From: Paenibacillus sp. Root52
GTDB lineage: Bacteria > Bacillota > Bacilli > Paenibacillales > Paenibacillaceae
Direction: 5' to 3'
Length of the DNA: 64,000 nt
Assembly (NCBI RefSeq): GCF_001426865.1
Contig: NZ_LMFO01000030.1
Location: 259,117-323,116 of the forward strand
The position numbers and the translations under genes were made by a program. Position 1 is the first letter of the stretch; each line of letters opens with the position of its first letter. Shown in pieces: positions 17,077 through 26,033 of this stretch. Below the pieces are notes generated by a model. That model saw only the letters and a list, made by a program, of their open reading frames with translations, did no database searches and was not told where the DNA came from.

Positions 17077-17955
17077 TTGGAGATGCTTAAACTGCTACGC
17101 CAATCTATTGATTATGTGGAACAACATCTACACTTGCCGATTGAGATTGAAGACATTGCTAGATCCGCCATGAGTTCGAAATATCATTTTCAGCGAATGT
17201 TTCACGCAGTAACTGGTGTTACCGTGACCCAATATGTGAGAAATAGAAGGCTTACGCTTGCGGCGCAGGAGCTAGCAGGGACGGATCGTAAAGTCATTGA
17301 TGTCGCGCTTAAGTACGGTTACGACAGTCCTTCGGCGTTTACAAAAGCATTTCAAAGAATGCATGGGGTAACACCTCTTGAGGCAAAGAAAATGAATGTG
17401 AAACTTAAAGCATTTCCTCGAATCTCCTTTCAAATTCAGGTTAAAGGGGAAACGGAAATGAATTATCGAATTGTTGAGGAAATGGGATCAACCGTTATTG
17501 GGATAAGTATTACGATCCACAAGGATGCGTACAGCGAGATACCCGTATTTGTGGAGGGAATTTGGAGCAATGGTATCCATGATCAGATTAACGGTTTGAT
17601 AGGGAAACCGGCGGGATCACTGCTGTATGGTTATCATTTTGACTTCGATGAGGATGGTTCAAAGCGCTACTTAATGGGAGCAAAACTACCGGAAGGAAAA
17701 CAGGTTCCGGATGAATTAATGGTCCTACATGTTCCTGATCAAACTTATGCGGTATTTGACAGCCGTGAGACGATTCCGGACGGTGTGGACATCGGATTGG
17801 GTATTCTGGATGTCTGGAAACGTATCTATTCTGAGTGGTTCCCCTCTACAAGTTTTGAACAAGTAGAAGGGCCATGTTTAGAGAAGTATTATTGGGTTGA
17901 TGATTCACATCAAGAATCAATCTGTGAGGTATGGATTCCGGTTAGTAAAAAGTAG
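17077..17955 (+). CDS. AraC-type regulator with GyrI-like effector domain
   Basis: This DNA-binding protein of 292 residues carries two AraC helix-turn-helix motifs at the N-terminus (about 8-105: IEDIARSAMSSKYHFQRMF, then VIDVALKYGYDSPSAFTKAF). A GyrI-like/Bacterial transcription activator effector domain follows (about 128-290), ending in CEVWIPVSKK. Such proteins often sense drugs or small hydrophobic ligands. The TTG at 17077 follows AAAGGAG by 10 bases; ATG 17083 is possible. It stands alone, with a small terminator downstream, so its targets are not visible here. Confidence 0.9.
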   Translation: MEMLKLLRQSIDYVEQHLHLPIEIEDIARSAMSSKYHFQRMFHAVTGVTVTQYVRNRRLTLAAQELAGTDRKVIDVALKYGYDSPSAFTKAFQRMHGVTPLEAKKMNVKLKAFPRISFQIQVKGETEMNYRIVEEMGSTVIGISITIHKDAYSEIPVFVEGIWSNGIHDQINGLIGKPAGSLLYGYHFDFDEDGSKRYLMGAKLPEGKQVPDELMVLHVPDQTYAVFDSRETIPDGVDIGLGILDVWKRIYSEWFPSTSFEQVEGPCLEKYYWVDDSHQESICEVWIPVSKK

Positions 17956-17977
17956 AAATGGTTTTATCGCAGTTCTT

Positions 17978-18003
17978 GGTCACCATAAGGTGGCCATTTT
18001 TTA
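17978..18003 (+). terminator. Terminator after AraC/GyrI gene
   Basis: GGTCACC pairs with GGTGGCC around ATAA (one G-T pair), followed by ATTTTTT. Confidence 0.8.
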
Positions 18004-18094
18004 ATTAAATACGATTATGAAAGGCAGGATAATTTAGTTACCATACACAAAACCATACGTTCGTGAATACGAATTGAAGGATTCAAATTAATAT

Positions 18095-19228
18095 CTACGC
18101 CGAATTCGAATCATATTCACAAGCGAGTAACTGATGTGGTGCATCTGTAGACAGCCCGATAAAAAGTTTGGCTTGGTGATGATACAACTGTGGATGAACT
18201 TCTGTCGTGGTGGCATCACAAGTCAGGGTAGAGCAATTCCATACGTGCAGATCGAGCCCATATCTCCATGTAAAAAGTTTATCTTGATCTGCGGCCATAC
18301 CCGCTTGAGCATGGGGGAAGACACCTTCTACCAGACTCGTTGTGCTGAAGGCAGGCACAGAAGTGATGACGCCCATTCGCTCACCTGTCTGTACATTAAA
18401 TAAAATAATGGCGGGTGACACGCCTTCTTCCTGCCAATCTTCTTCATCAACCATTTCTTCGTCTACTTGACCCCAGATTGCTATAGTATCGGGGGAAATC
18501 CAGGCAGAAGGCAGATCCCAATCCATGGTTTGCCATAGGTTATGGATCGATGATCCGTTTTCGGATTCCCATGCATGATTTAACCAGTTTTCCAAACTCC
18601 AAGTACGCGTAATACCTAAAGGCGCCCATACCCATCCACTATCTACAATCCATTTCTGATCAGGCGATACACTTAATTTGCCGTGAAAATAATTGAGATA
18701 ATGTTCACTTGTATCCGGCTCGTCCGTATTCTGATTCGAATCATTATTGTACGCTGGAGTGGGTCTACCTGTAAGGGAGGTACCACGGAGAACATCGGTT
18801 AGATCTAACCGATTCCACTCTGTGCCGTGGACTAAGATCAAACGCTGATCTATATATGCAAAGCTCAGTGGGTATGTAGAGACATCATAATGATAGTCGT
18901 CTCGCGATAATTGCAGGATTTCTTTTCCCGTTAATAGGTTATATACAGCCGCACGCTGGCCATAGATATTAGATACTGCAGCGACAGATCCATCTGGGCT
19001 AGTCACGATCTGAACAGGATGAAGTAAATTCATCTCAGGGATGTTCGTTTGCAGAATTCGTTCGGTTACTCCGGTATGTAAGTTGAGCTTCCATAACTCC
19101 GCATGTTCATTCAAGGCAAGCACCATGATTCGCTCTGGGTTGGGAAATTCCTCGGTTAGTTCTTGGATAGCTATTAATGTTCCAGGTGAGGGATGAAGCT
19201 CAGGAAGTGGAACGGAATAAAATGACAT
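18095..19228 (-). CDS. Hypothetical protein, propeller-like repeats
   Basis: I do not recognise a named family. The 377-residue protein has no signal peptide and is rich in Trp and short beta strands. Repeating segments resemble beta-propeller blades: ELWKLNLHTGVTERIL, AAVYNLLTGKEILQLS, IILFNVQTGERMGVIT and LHVWNCSTLTCDATTT are each spaced like WD-type repeats, and KLSVSPDQKWIVDSG also fits. A binding scaffold is possible. ATG 19228 follows GGAGGTG; six extra codons upstream are less likely. It is divergent from the ankyrin gene at 19363. Confidence 0.7.
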   Translation of the reverse strand: MSFYSVPLPELHPSPGTLIAIQELTEEFPNPERIMVLALNEHAELWKLNLHTGVTERILQTNIPEMNLLHPVQIVTSPDGSVAAVSNIYGQRAAVYNLLTGKEILQLSRDDYHYDVSTYPLSFAYIDQRLILVHGTEWNRLDLTDVLRGTSLTGRPTPAYNNDSNQNTDEPDTSEHYLNYFHGKLSVSPDQKWIVDSGWVWAPLGITRTWSLENWLNHAWESENGSSIHNLWQTMDWDLPSAWISPDTIAIWGQVDEEMVDEEDWQEEGVSPAIILFNVQTGERMGVITSVPAFSTTSLVEGVFPHAQAGMAADQDKLFTWRYGLDLHVWNCSTLTCDATTTEVHPQLYHHQAKLFIGLSTDAPHQLLACEYDSNSA

Positions 19229-19362
19229 GATGCACCTCCGAGACAAGAGTTTTACAAGATTTGTACACGGTATTCAAGATTCAATATAATAGGGAGAAGA
19301 ATATTTTGTCAAAAGCTTAACAGTATACATAGGATCAGAGGAATAGGAGGCAGGGGAACCTG

Positions 19363-20064
19363 ATGAATTGGGTGGAAATTAGCAAAATAAAAGATGTGAA
19401 TCAAATTCGGGAAGCAGTCCAAGGTTTGAATATCAATGATAGAGATGAGCGGGGGCGGACACCGTTGATGCTCTGCTTAACTGCGCGCATGCCTGTTGAA
19501 GGTATACGCTGCTTATTAGAACAGAGTCCAGACCTAGAGATCGAAGATAAGCTTGGGGATACCGCACTCAAAAAGGCGATACGATTCAAGCAGGTGGAAG
19601 CCATTTCGCTTCTACTTGAATTTGGAGCCAAGCTAGATTCTCCACAGGGCATTCTAGGCACGGCATGGAACGCTGCACGGTCTAATCCAAACATCGCTGA
19701 TCTGTTACTAGATACACCAGGTGCAGTCCGGTTGAAGTTAACCGATGACGAGCAGAGCAAGGTAGATGCTATTGTATATGAAGAATCGATCGAGCAGGCC
19801 ATCGTCAAGATTCGTGAGCTGGATTCCGCAGTGCTGATACATGCCGTTGTTAGCGAATATAACTGGGATGATGGACCTGAGCCGATGCTGGCTGTTTGTG
19901 AACATCCGGCATGTGCACAGATAACACAACTGGATATGCTAGAGTTAATGGAAGCAGACTACTGGCTTGAAATGGATGAGGAAGAGGTGCGTCAGCGCGT
20001 TGACGGGCCTGCTTACCGCCGGCTCGCAGAGCAATTGTATGATAGACAGTCCAGAAGGAGTTGA
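19363..20064 (+). CDS. Ankyrin repeat protein with DUF4274-like C-terminus
   Basis: This cytoplasmic protein of 233 residues has two to three ankyrin repeats (about 28-100: DERGRTPLMLCLTAR, DKLGDTALKKAIRFKQVEAI). Its C-terminal part (about 145-205), with YNWDDGPEPMLAVCEHPAC, matches the DUF4274 pattern of NWDDG followed by N/HPxC. DUF4274 proteins are often small immunity-like or unknown proteins. ATG 19363 follows AGGAGGCAGGGG by about 7 bases. The next ORF, seven bases downstream, is truncated. Confidence 0.8.
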   Translation: MNWVEISKIKDVNQIREAVQGLNINDRDERGRTPLMLCLTARMPVEGIRCLLEQSPDLEIEDKLGDTALKKAIRFKQVEAISLLLEFGAKLDSPQGILGTAWNAARSNPNIADLLLDTPGAVRLKLTDDEQSKVDAIVYEESIEQAIVKIRELDSAVLIHAVVSEYNWDDGPEPMLAVCEHPACAQITQLDMLELMEADYWLEMDEEEVRQRVDGPAYRRLAEQLYDRQSRRS

Positions 20065-20070
20065 GCAATA

Positions 20071-20226
20071 ATGGACTCTCGTATCGAGAAAGCCATAGTA
20101 GAACAGTTGCAGCAGGAATTACAGCATTTTTTCATCAATCCAGAGCATATAGGCCTGCAACCGCAGATGTCTAATCATATATGTTCAGCGAGCTGTACCT
20201 CGAATCCGTCTGGGTCAGTAATGTAA
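20071..20226 (+). pseudogene. Truncated ORF after ankyrin gene
   Basis: An ATG at 20071, eight bases after AAGGAG, opens 51 codons (MDSRIEKAIVEQLQQELQHF onward) and stops at TAA 20224. The first ~35 codons look like a real protein start. The rest runs over the 3' end of the convergent VOC gene and reads like antisense. It is best explained as the 5' remnant of a gene whose body was deleted at about 20170-20175. Confidence 0.5.
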
Positions 20227-20540
20227 ATAAAGCGCAGATGAGGATTGGGCTGAATTGGGCCGCGGACAATCGGAATATCCAGCGCTTTCAGTTGCTCTAT
20301 CGCTTCCTCTAGGGAATTCACTTCATACCCAATCGATATGCCAGCCTCCGGTTTAAGGATGGATTCGCTGCCCTCAATCAGTTCTAGCTTTGTTTCATTT
20401 GCTATGCCAAGCATAGCAATCTGTCGTCCGCGACTCTCGAATCTGCGCTGAATCGGAAGCCCTAGCTTTCCGTTGTAAAACGCAAGCGAGTTCTCTAAGT
20501 TGCTCACACGCAGGGTGATCCAGTTTAGTTTAATTAACAT
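20175..20540 (-). CDS. VOC family (glyoxalase/dioxygenase fold) protein
   Basis: This is a cytoplasmic protein of 121 residues with the paired beta-alpha-beta-beta-beta units of the vicinal oxygen chelate fold. It starts LNWITLRVSNLENSLAFYNG-KLGLP and ends RFIYITDPDGFEVQLAEHI, where the final glutamate is a typical metal ligand. Members act on antibiotics, methylglyoxal adducts or catechols; the substrate is not evident. ATG 20540 follows AAGGAG at a long spacing of about 11. The upstream open frame is not coding-like. Its 3' end overlaps a truncated convergent ORF. Confidence 0.88.
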   Translation of the reverse strand: MLIKLNWITLRVSNLENSLAFYNGKLGLPIQRRFESRGRQIAMLGIANETKLELIEGSESILKPEAGISIGYEVNSLEEAIEQLKALDIPIVRGPIQPNPHLRFIYITDPDGFEVQLAEHI

Positions 20541-20644
20541 GGGAGAATCTCTCCTTTTTACGTCATATGTAAAAACAATATGTTTATTATACGGCAAAGA
20601 TAAGCCAAGCAGATATACTTTACAAGTATATTTTAGAGATTGAA

Positions 20645-20670
20645 AGAGCCCGCACATTATTGTGCGGACT
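20645..20670 (-). terminator. Terminator of alkaline phosphatase gene
   Basis: CCGCACA pairs with TGTGCGG around a four-base loop, 26 bases beyond the phosphatase stop. On the minus strand it is followed by GCTCTTTC. Confidence 0.7.
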
Positions 20671-20695
20671 CATTTGGCGTTTTAATCCAATGCTT

Positions 20696-22342
20696 TTATT
20701 GAATCAGATCAACAGCCATCTGTGGTACAAATGCATCAACGCCGTTATACACGATCACACCGTCAAGCATTGTTTTATTGCCATTTACAAGAGCGATGTT
20801 TTTGTAGATTTGCAGTTCCAGCTTGGTGCTACCTTTTGTAACAAGGATTTTAGGGTTCTTCGCATCCGTTAGATCCAGCTTGTACGTTGCACCTTTAGCT
20901 GCAAATGCTTGCTTTGCAGGTACAAATAGCTGTTTGCTCACGCTGTCCAGATCAAGGTTAAGCACACGCGCCATATATTTAGCTACATCGGTGTTGTCGA
21001 TCACGCCAAATGGACGGTCATTGTTTGGAGCATACGTGTAGAGCACCACATCTCCACCCGTGTGGCCACCAGATGTCCAGCCAATTCCCGCACGTTTACT
21101 GATCATTGGTCCAACCACATAATTGAGGGTGCCTGGCTTCGCTTCTTTGATTGCTTTCACTTCTTCTGAAGTCAGGTCGGAGATGCCATAGTATTGTTTC
21201 ATCACGGCTTTGATGTTTGTGCGCTGAGCGTTCAGCTTCGCTTCAACACCCTCACCTGTTAGCTTAGCCTTTTTCAAAGGACCGATAAATGTGGACAAAG
21301 GCTCTTCGTCGTACGTACCTGTTGTTAAATTGTTACCAATGGTAAGTCCGCCGTTACCATGGTCTGTTACTGCAACAACAACGGTTTCTTGGTTGGATTT
21401 GGCAAAGTCCATAGCCGTTTTGACTGCATCATCAAAGGCAAGGACATCACTAATGATACCGATTGGATCATTGGCATGTGCTGCCCAGTCTACTTTACTA
21501 CCTTCAACCATGAGGAAGAAGCCATCCTCATCTTTGGAAAGAACATCAATTGCTTTGGAAGTCATTTCTGCAAGGCTTGGTTGTTTGGCTGGATCACGAT
21601 CCATATTATAAGACATACCTGCAGGTGCAAACATACCCCACAGCTTGTTCGAGTTAGATGCTTTCATTGCTTCAGGCGTAGTTACATAATCATATCCCAG
21701 CGCTTTAATGGAGGAGACAAGATTCTCGCCATCTTTACGACCAGCAGGCTCAAGATAGCGGCTACCGCCACCGAGTACAACGTCCATACCATTGTAAACT
21801 TGTTGTTTGCTCAGAGCGTCGTAGTTTTTGCGGTCTGGATAATGAGCCGAGAAGTCAGCTGGCGTAGCATGCATAATCTCAGAAGTAGAGATGATTCCTG
21901 TTGCTTTACCCGCAAGTCGGGATGCTTCAAGAATGGAGGCTATCGGCTTCTTGGCATCACCTGGTGCAATTGCTTTCTGTCCAGGCATGGTCGCTTTATC
22001 TGGCAGGACGCCAACGTAACCCGTGTGAGATTTGTAGCCTGTTGCAAAAGCTGTTCCTGCTGGCGCCGAGTCCGCAATCGGCGCATCCGCGGAGTGAGTA
22101 CGTACCAGACCACTTGCCATAGAATCCAGTGTAAGAGATGAACCCTTGTACCAGCGAGCAAGAGCGGTAGCGTCATTAGCCATTCCGTCTGGGATCAGGA
22201 TAATCACATTTTTGATTGGGGATGCACTGGACGTGCTATCCTCCACAGCCCAAGCGGCACTGCTTCCACCCAGGGTAGCGGTTACAATCGTAGTCACCGC
22301 GAGCATCATTTTTGCTGCACGAGCGTTAAAGCGAGTTAACAT
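20696..22342 (-). CDS. Secreted alkaline phosphatase, PhoA type, with stalk-like C-terminus
   Basis: This enzyme removes phosphate from organic esters outside the cell. A signal peptide covers about 1-33 (MMLAVTTIVTATLGG, cleavage near AWA-VE). The nucleophile serine is S92 in IADSAPAGTAFATG. Metal ligands lie in IPDGM (50-54), TDHGNGG and SGGHTGGD. The last about 60 residues (KLELQIYKNIALVNGNKTML, then AFVPQMAVDLI) resemble the copper-amine-oxidase-N stalk module common in Paenibacillus wall proteins. ATG 22342 follows GGAGG by 8 bases; a GTG two codons earlier is less likely. The length of 548 residues is longer than core PhoA because of the tail. Confidence 0.93.
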   Translation of the reverse strand: MLTRFNARAAKMMLAVTTIVTATLGGSSAAWAVEDSTSSASPIKNVIILIPDGMANDATALARWYKGSSLTLDSMASGLVRTHSADAPIADSAPAGTAFATGYKSHTGYVGVLPDKATMPGQKAIAPGDAKKPIASILEASRLAGKATGIISTSEIMHATPADFSAHYPDRKNYDALSKQQVYNGMDVVLGGGSRYLEPAGRKDGENLVSSIKALGYDYVTTPEAMKASNSNKLWGMFAPAGMSYNMDRDPAKQPSLAEMTSKAIDVLSKDEDGFFLMVEGSKVDWAAHANDPIGIISDVLAFDDAVKTAMDFAKSNQETVVVAVTDHGNGGLTIGNNLTTGTYDEEPLSTFIGPLKKAKLTGEGVEAKLNAQRTNIKAVMKQYYGISDLTSEEVKAIKEAKPGTLNYVVGPMISKRAGIGWTSGGHTGGDVVLYTYAPNNDRPFGVIDNTDVAKYMARVLNLDLDSVSKQLFVPAKQAFAAKGATYKLDLTDAKNPKILVTKGSTKLELQIYKNIALVNGNKTMLDGVIVYNGVDAFVPQMAVDLIQ

Positions 22343-22425
22343 GAACACAGCCTCCTATAAGATATGTATAGTTTGGTATCCAGAACCAAGTGTAATCAAT
22401 GAATGATAAATGAGCGTCACCTGTA

Positions 22426-22442
22426 GATTAACTAAATGTAAA
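22426..22442 (-). promoter_or_regulatory. Possible PhoP box before alkaline phosphatase
   Basis: Read on the minus strand, TTTACA then five bases then TTAATC resembles two direct repeats of the Bacillus PhoP site (TTAACA). It lies 84 bases upstream of the phosphatase start. The match is partial. Confidence 0.3.
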
Positions 22443-22637
22443 TTTTACGATTAGATGGAAATGGATATAGCTACGTAAGATAGAGGTAGGAGTAAAATTA
22501 GGGCTTAGATCGAGTCGGGAGTCACTATCTTAGAAGATAGAAAGCTGGGCGAATACTTAGCGTAGCTGTCATATCCTAGAGACATTTTTCTTGCGACTGG
22601 TAATTTTTCGCAAAAAATAAATTGCAAAAAAAGATAT

Positions 22638-22651
22638 TGCGAACGCTTACA
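22638..22651 (+). promoter_or_regulatory. cre-like box upstream of esterase RAT
   Basis: TGCGAACGCTTACA matches the CcpA cre consensus with one mismatch. A second, weaker copy (TGAATACGCTTACT) begins at 22717. Both lie upstream of the RAT and probably overlap or flank the promoter, which I could not place firmly. Confidence 0.55.
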
Positions 22652-22762
22652 TTATGTGCTAACATCACCATAACAACAGGATTGTAACCAACTCCGGGCA
22701 ATACCTGTTATAGTTTTGAATACGCTTACTTATATGTATTATTGAATGACCTCAAATTCTCA

Positions 22763-22789
22763 GGGTTGTTACTGAAGACAGGCAAAACC
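22763..22789 (+). promoter_or_regulatory. RAT antiterminator element before carboxylesterase
   Basis: GGGTTGTTACTG and GGCAAAACC flank a six-base centre. The flanks match the licT and bglP RATs except for A to G at position 3, and the element is 27 instead of 29 bases. It overlaps the terminator that follows. Confidence 0.8.
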
Positions 22790-22851
22790 TGAATTGAGGG
22801 CAGAAGACACGCTGTAGCGACGTCTATTTGCCTTCGATTCAGGTTTTTTTT
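22786..22851 (+). terminator. Conditional terminator before carboxylesterase
   Basis: AACCTGAAT (from 22787) pairs with ATTCAGGTT near 22836-22844, with GGCA/TGCC and AGAC/GTCT pairing inside, followed by TTTTTTT. Its 5' arm overlaps the RAT. Confidence 0.82.
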
Positions 22852-23042
22852 ATACAGATAAACGCCTGATGGGTATTGTCTTCGTTTGAAACGCCGTAGC
22901 AGAATCATAACCGGAAGGGGGACATTTTCGGTTCACAGACAGAGATTTAGGAAGATCTAGGTTTGGAATACTTTGGTTATCCGTAATGATGTGCCATCGT
23001 ATATTCCATCACACACTATCTGACAGCGAGGAGATTTACGAC

Positions 23043-25280
23043 ATGAAAAAAATCAAACGATCCATCGCGGTAGCAACCGTTCTAGGCTTATGTTTATCAG
23101 CAATGCCTGCCTATGCAGCCGGAGCTACAGCGCCAGCTTCCAATGCAGCGATCGACAGGCTGATCTCATCTCAATTAATTAAAGGCAATGGTCAAGGGGT
23201 TAACGCAGCGTATCTGAACAAAAAAGCAACACGTATTCAGGCTGCTGTTCTGTACTTGCGTTTGACTGGATTGGAGAAAGAGGCGCTTGCCTATACCGGC
23301 ACAGATACGTATGGAGATGCGCCTTCAGCTGGAAAATTCCTACAGCCTGTTGTTGGTTATCTGAAACAGCATCCTTATCTGGGGATTGCTGACGGAGCGA
23401 ACGCGTTTAAACCCAATGCGACACTTACGTCTGAAGACTATGCAGCACTGTTGTTGAAGGCGCTTGGTTATGAGGCTGGGACAGATTATAAACAAGGTGA
23501 GGCAGTATCCTTTGCGGCATCGAAAGGAATCAATGCACTCCAAGGTGGCAAGGGCCCACTCTCGAATCGCCAAATGGCCGAGGCAACAGCTCAGGCCTTG
23601 CAAGTGCAACTCAAAGATGGGAGCGGCACACTTGAACAACGCTGGCTGAAGCACCAGCAGGATCAAGGATTTACGCCACAAACACTTCAGCAGACGAAAT
23701 ATGGCTCCATTGATGGCAAGAACTATGAGCAGTACGGAACACTTGGCTGGCTAGGTGTGCCTTATGCAGCACCACCTGTAGGAGAGCTACGCTGGAAAGC
23801 GCCAGTTGAACCGAAGGCATGGACGGGGACACGTGAAGCGAAGGAATTCGCTGCCAACAGCTTGCAACTGTCTGGGCAAAATACAGTAGGTAGTGAAGAT
23901 TCACTCTATTTGAATATTTGGAGACCCGATACAACGAGTTCTAAACTTCCGGTAATGGTATTCCTGCACGGCGGCGGGAACATGACTGGATCAGGCAAGG
24001 ACTTCCAAGGTGAACAACTTGCACGCAATACAAACAGCATTATTATTTCGGTGAACTATCGTTTAGGCGCGCTTGGATTCTTCAAGAATGAAGCGTTGGA
24101 GACAGGTAATGCTCTGGATGATTCCGGTAACTATGGACTACTTGATGCGCTCCGTGCATTGGAGTGGGTACAGGATAATATTGAAGGCTTCGGTGGTGAC
24201 ACGGATAACGTAACGCTGGCAGGTCAGTCTGCAGGAGCACGGGACGTGCTGGCTACGCTCATCTCACCACTCGGAAAAGGACTATTCCAAAAAGCCGTTG
24301 CATTCAGTGGTGGATTAACGACTTCATCGCCAGAAGAAGGTGAGCAAAAGTCGGAAAGTGCTCTGGAGAAATTGCTGGTAGAGGAAGGCAAGGCAACCAC
24401 CCCCGAGGAAGCAAAAGCGTGGATTGCGAAGCAGTCTAAGGAGCAGCTAGCTACGTATCTACGTGAATTGCCTGCGGACAAGCTGGTTAAGGTGTTTGGT
24501 GGCACGGCAATCCGAATGGAGCCATTCCCGCACCTGTTCCGTGATGGCGCAGTCATTCCAAAAGAGGGCTTCTCAGCTCTGGAGCAAGGCAACTACACTA
24601 AAGTTCCAGTATTACTGGGTAGTCTGGATACCGAATTCGCGGCATTTGCCTTCGGTGATCCGAACTTCTCCCCATCCATTAACGATGGAACATTGTTCAC
24701 AGATGCAACCAAAGCGGAACAATATGCTGCGGCTATTCAATACGGTAGTGAAGCGTATGCCGGCTTTAACGCAGAGCGGGTAGCCGAGCAACTGACAAAT
24801 GTTGCAGGCCAGCCTTCCGTTTATGCATATCGGTTTGCATGGGGCACACAGCCTGGTGTAATTTCGGAACGTTTGCAGACATTGCTTGGTGCTCCTCACG
24901 GCGCAGATATGGACTTCTACACAGGGCATGCAGCTGGTATAGCTGCGTACTTCCCAGAAGGATACTTCAGTGAGGCGAACCAACCAGGTCGTGACCAGTT
25001 GTCCACAGCTATGGCAGCATATCTGAAACAGTTCTTGTATACAGGTCATCCTGGGGATGGCGGATCTGCGAATCTCGCAGAATGGACGCCTTGGACGAAG
25101 GATGCAGCGACACCAATTATGCGTCTAGATGCAAGCAATACAAAGGCCGAGGTTGGCATGTCTTCACAGTACTATCAAGGCAAAGAAGCAGTCATGGCGA
25201 AAATGAAAAAAGAATTGCCTGAAGAGACGTACAAGCTGCTGACGGAAAAAGTATTCGCAGGCCGTTTCTTCTGGGAATAA
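23043..25280 (+). CDS. Secreted type-B carboxylesterase with S-layer-like N-terminus
   Basis: This is a 745-residue extracellular esterase. A signal peptide (about 1-25, IAVATVLGLCLSAMPAYAA) is followed by a region of about 160 residues with degenerate SLH-like repeats (YLNKKATRIQAAVLYLRLTG; FKPNATLTSEDYAALLLKALGY), which may anchor it to the cell wall. The alpha/beta hydrolase type-B domain runs from about 215 (YGTLGWLGVPYAAPPVGELR) to the end. The nucleophile is S396 in AGQSAGA, and FLHGGGNMTG is the oxyanion loop. ATG 23043 follows GAGGAG by about 8 bases. A RAT/terminator and cre-like boxes precede it, so it should be induced with the beta-glucoside genes. Aryl or plant-derived esters are plausible substrates by inference. 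Confidence 0.9.
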   Translation: MKKIKRSIAVATVLGLCLSAMPAYAAGATAPASNAAIDRLISSQLIKGNGQGVNAAYLNKKATRIQAAVLYLRLTGLEKEALAYTGTDTYGDAPSAGKFLQPVVGYLKQHPYLGIADGANAFKPNATLTSEDYAALLLKALGYEAGTDYKQGEAVSFAASKGINALQGGKGPLSNRQMAEATAQALQVQLKDGSGTLEQRWLKHQQDQGFTPQTLQQTKYGSIDGKNYEQYGTLGWLGVPYAAPPVGELRWKAPVEPKAWTGTREAKEFAANSLQLSGQNTVGSEDSLYLNIWRPDTTSSKLPVMVFLHGGGNMTGSGKDFQGEQLARNTNSIIISVNYRLGALGFFKNEALETGNALDDSGNYGLLDALRALEWVQDNIEGFGGDTDNVTLAGQSAGARDVLATLISPLGKGLFQKAVAFSGGLTTSSPEEGEQKSESALEKLLVEEGKATTPEEAKAWIAKQSKEQLATYLRELPADKLVKVFGGTAIRMEPFPHLFRDGAVIPKEGFSALEQGNYTKVPVLLGSLDTEFAAFAFGDPNFSPSINDGTLFTDATKAEQYAAAIQYGSEAYAGFNAERVAEQLTNVAGQPSVYAYRFAWGTQPGVISERLQTLLGAPHGADMDFYTGHAAGIAAYFPEGYFSEANQPGRDQLSTAMAAYLKQFLYTGHPGDGGSANLAEWTPWTKDAATPIMRLDASNTKAEVGMSSQYYQGKEAVMAKMKKELPEETYKLLTEKVFAGRFFWE

Positions 25281-25321
25281 AACGATTTTAAGTGTGTGCG
25301 ACTGAACTGTAAAAATGAATA

Positions 25322-25362
25322 GCAAAAGGGACAAGAGAGCTAATCTCTTGTCCCTTTTGTTG
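25322..25362 (+). terminator. Terminator after carboxylesterase
   Basis: CAAAAGGGACAAGAGA pairs perfectly with its complement around a five-base loop. The arms supply the T-rich end on both strands, so it may also serve the convergent gene. Confidence 0.9.
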
Positions 25363-25441
25363 TCTGTAGGGAGTTTTCAGACACGACCTAACTTCCTTAT
25401 TTCAATATAGCGTCGTTGAAGAGTTACTGGTGTTCCTGCTT

Positions 25442-26008
25442 TTAAGACTTTTCACTTGCAGCGAGCATTAAGGTATAAATCTGGCGAGTCGTATTGACGT
25501 TGCGAACGGTCATTTGTTTGTAGACAGCCGAACCTGCCAGCTTATTCATTCCACTTTTGGAGGCGTCCTCCCGACTCACGCTATACAGTAAGGCACCTGA
25601 GATATAAATTAACGTGCCAATGCCTGGTTTCAGAGGCAGCTTGTCCAGAATAGACGCGTCATTGATCTCATCCCAGAGGAACATAACATCACTCTTCGCT
25701 TGATCGTCATTGCTCCATTCCTCCGGCAGTGCGGTAATAACGGTGTGCATTTCATGGATATTTCGCACTACAACTCGGATCTGTAAGCCAAAGTCCGTCG
25801 CAATGGCTTCCTGAAGAATGTGTGCCAGCTCTGTATTGGCATTCTCAAGCTCTGGCTCATAAGCAAAGATAATGTTGCCTGAGTTGATATAGGTCACAAC
25901 CTGTTGCATGCCAGCCTGCTCAAATGTTTCCTTGAGCTGCTTCATGTTAATTTTATTATTTCCACCAACATTAATACCTCGCAGTAACGCAACATAGATC
26001 ATATCCAT
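25442..26008 (-). CDS. DUF1697 family protein
   Basis: This cytoplasmic protein of 188 residues matches DUF1697. It begins IYVALLRGINVGGNNKINMK and has the typical V-x-T-Y-I-N-SGN-I-I-F segment, which is highly conserved in the family. The biochemical role of DUF1697 is not known. It lies 25 bases downstream of the SUKH-like gene on the same strand and is probably co-transcribed with it. The start codon is preceded by AGGAAATGGAGAT. Confidence 0.9.
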   Translation of the reverse strand: MDMIYVALLRGINVGGNNKINMKQLKETFEQAGMQQVVTYINSGNIIFAYEPELENANTELAHILQEAIATDFGLQIRVVVRNIHEMHTVITALPEEWSNDDQAKSDVMFLWDEINDASILDKLPLKPGIGTLIYISGALLYSVSREDASKSGMNKLAGSAVYKQMTVRNVNTTRQIYTLMLAASEKS

Positions 26009-26033
26009 ATCTCCATTTCCTATAGTGATTCAA

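Larger units (their letters stand above)
22343..23042. other. 700-base divergent regulatory region
   Basis: No gene is visible here. The left part holds the phosphatase promoter. The right part holds a cre-like box, a RAT element and its terminator, all reading toward the esterase. A small hairpin TATCTTAGAAGATA lies at about 22527. The esterase leader, from RAT to start codon, is about 280 bases. Confidence 0.6.

Noticed and set aside
21359..22141. Plus-strand ORF (260 codons) across the alkaline phosphatase gene
   Set aside because: It is antisense to an enzyme with all catalytic motifs, rich in Cys and His without pattern, and has no ribosome binding site.
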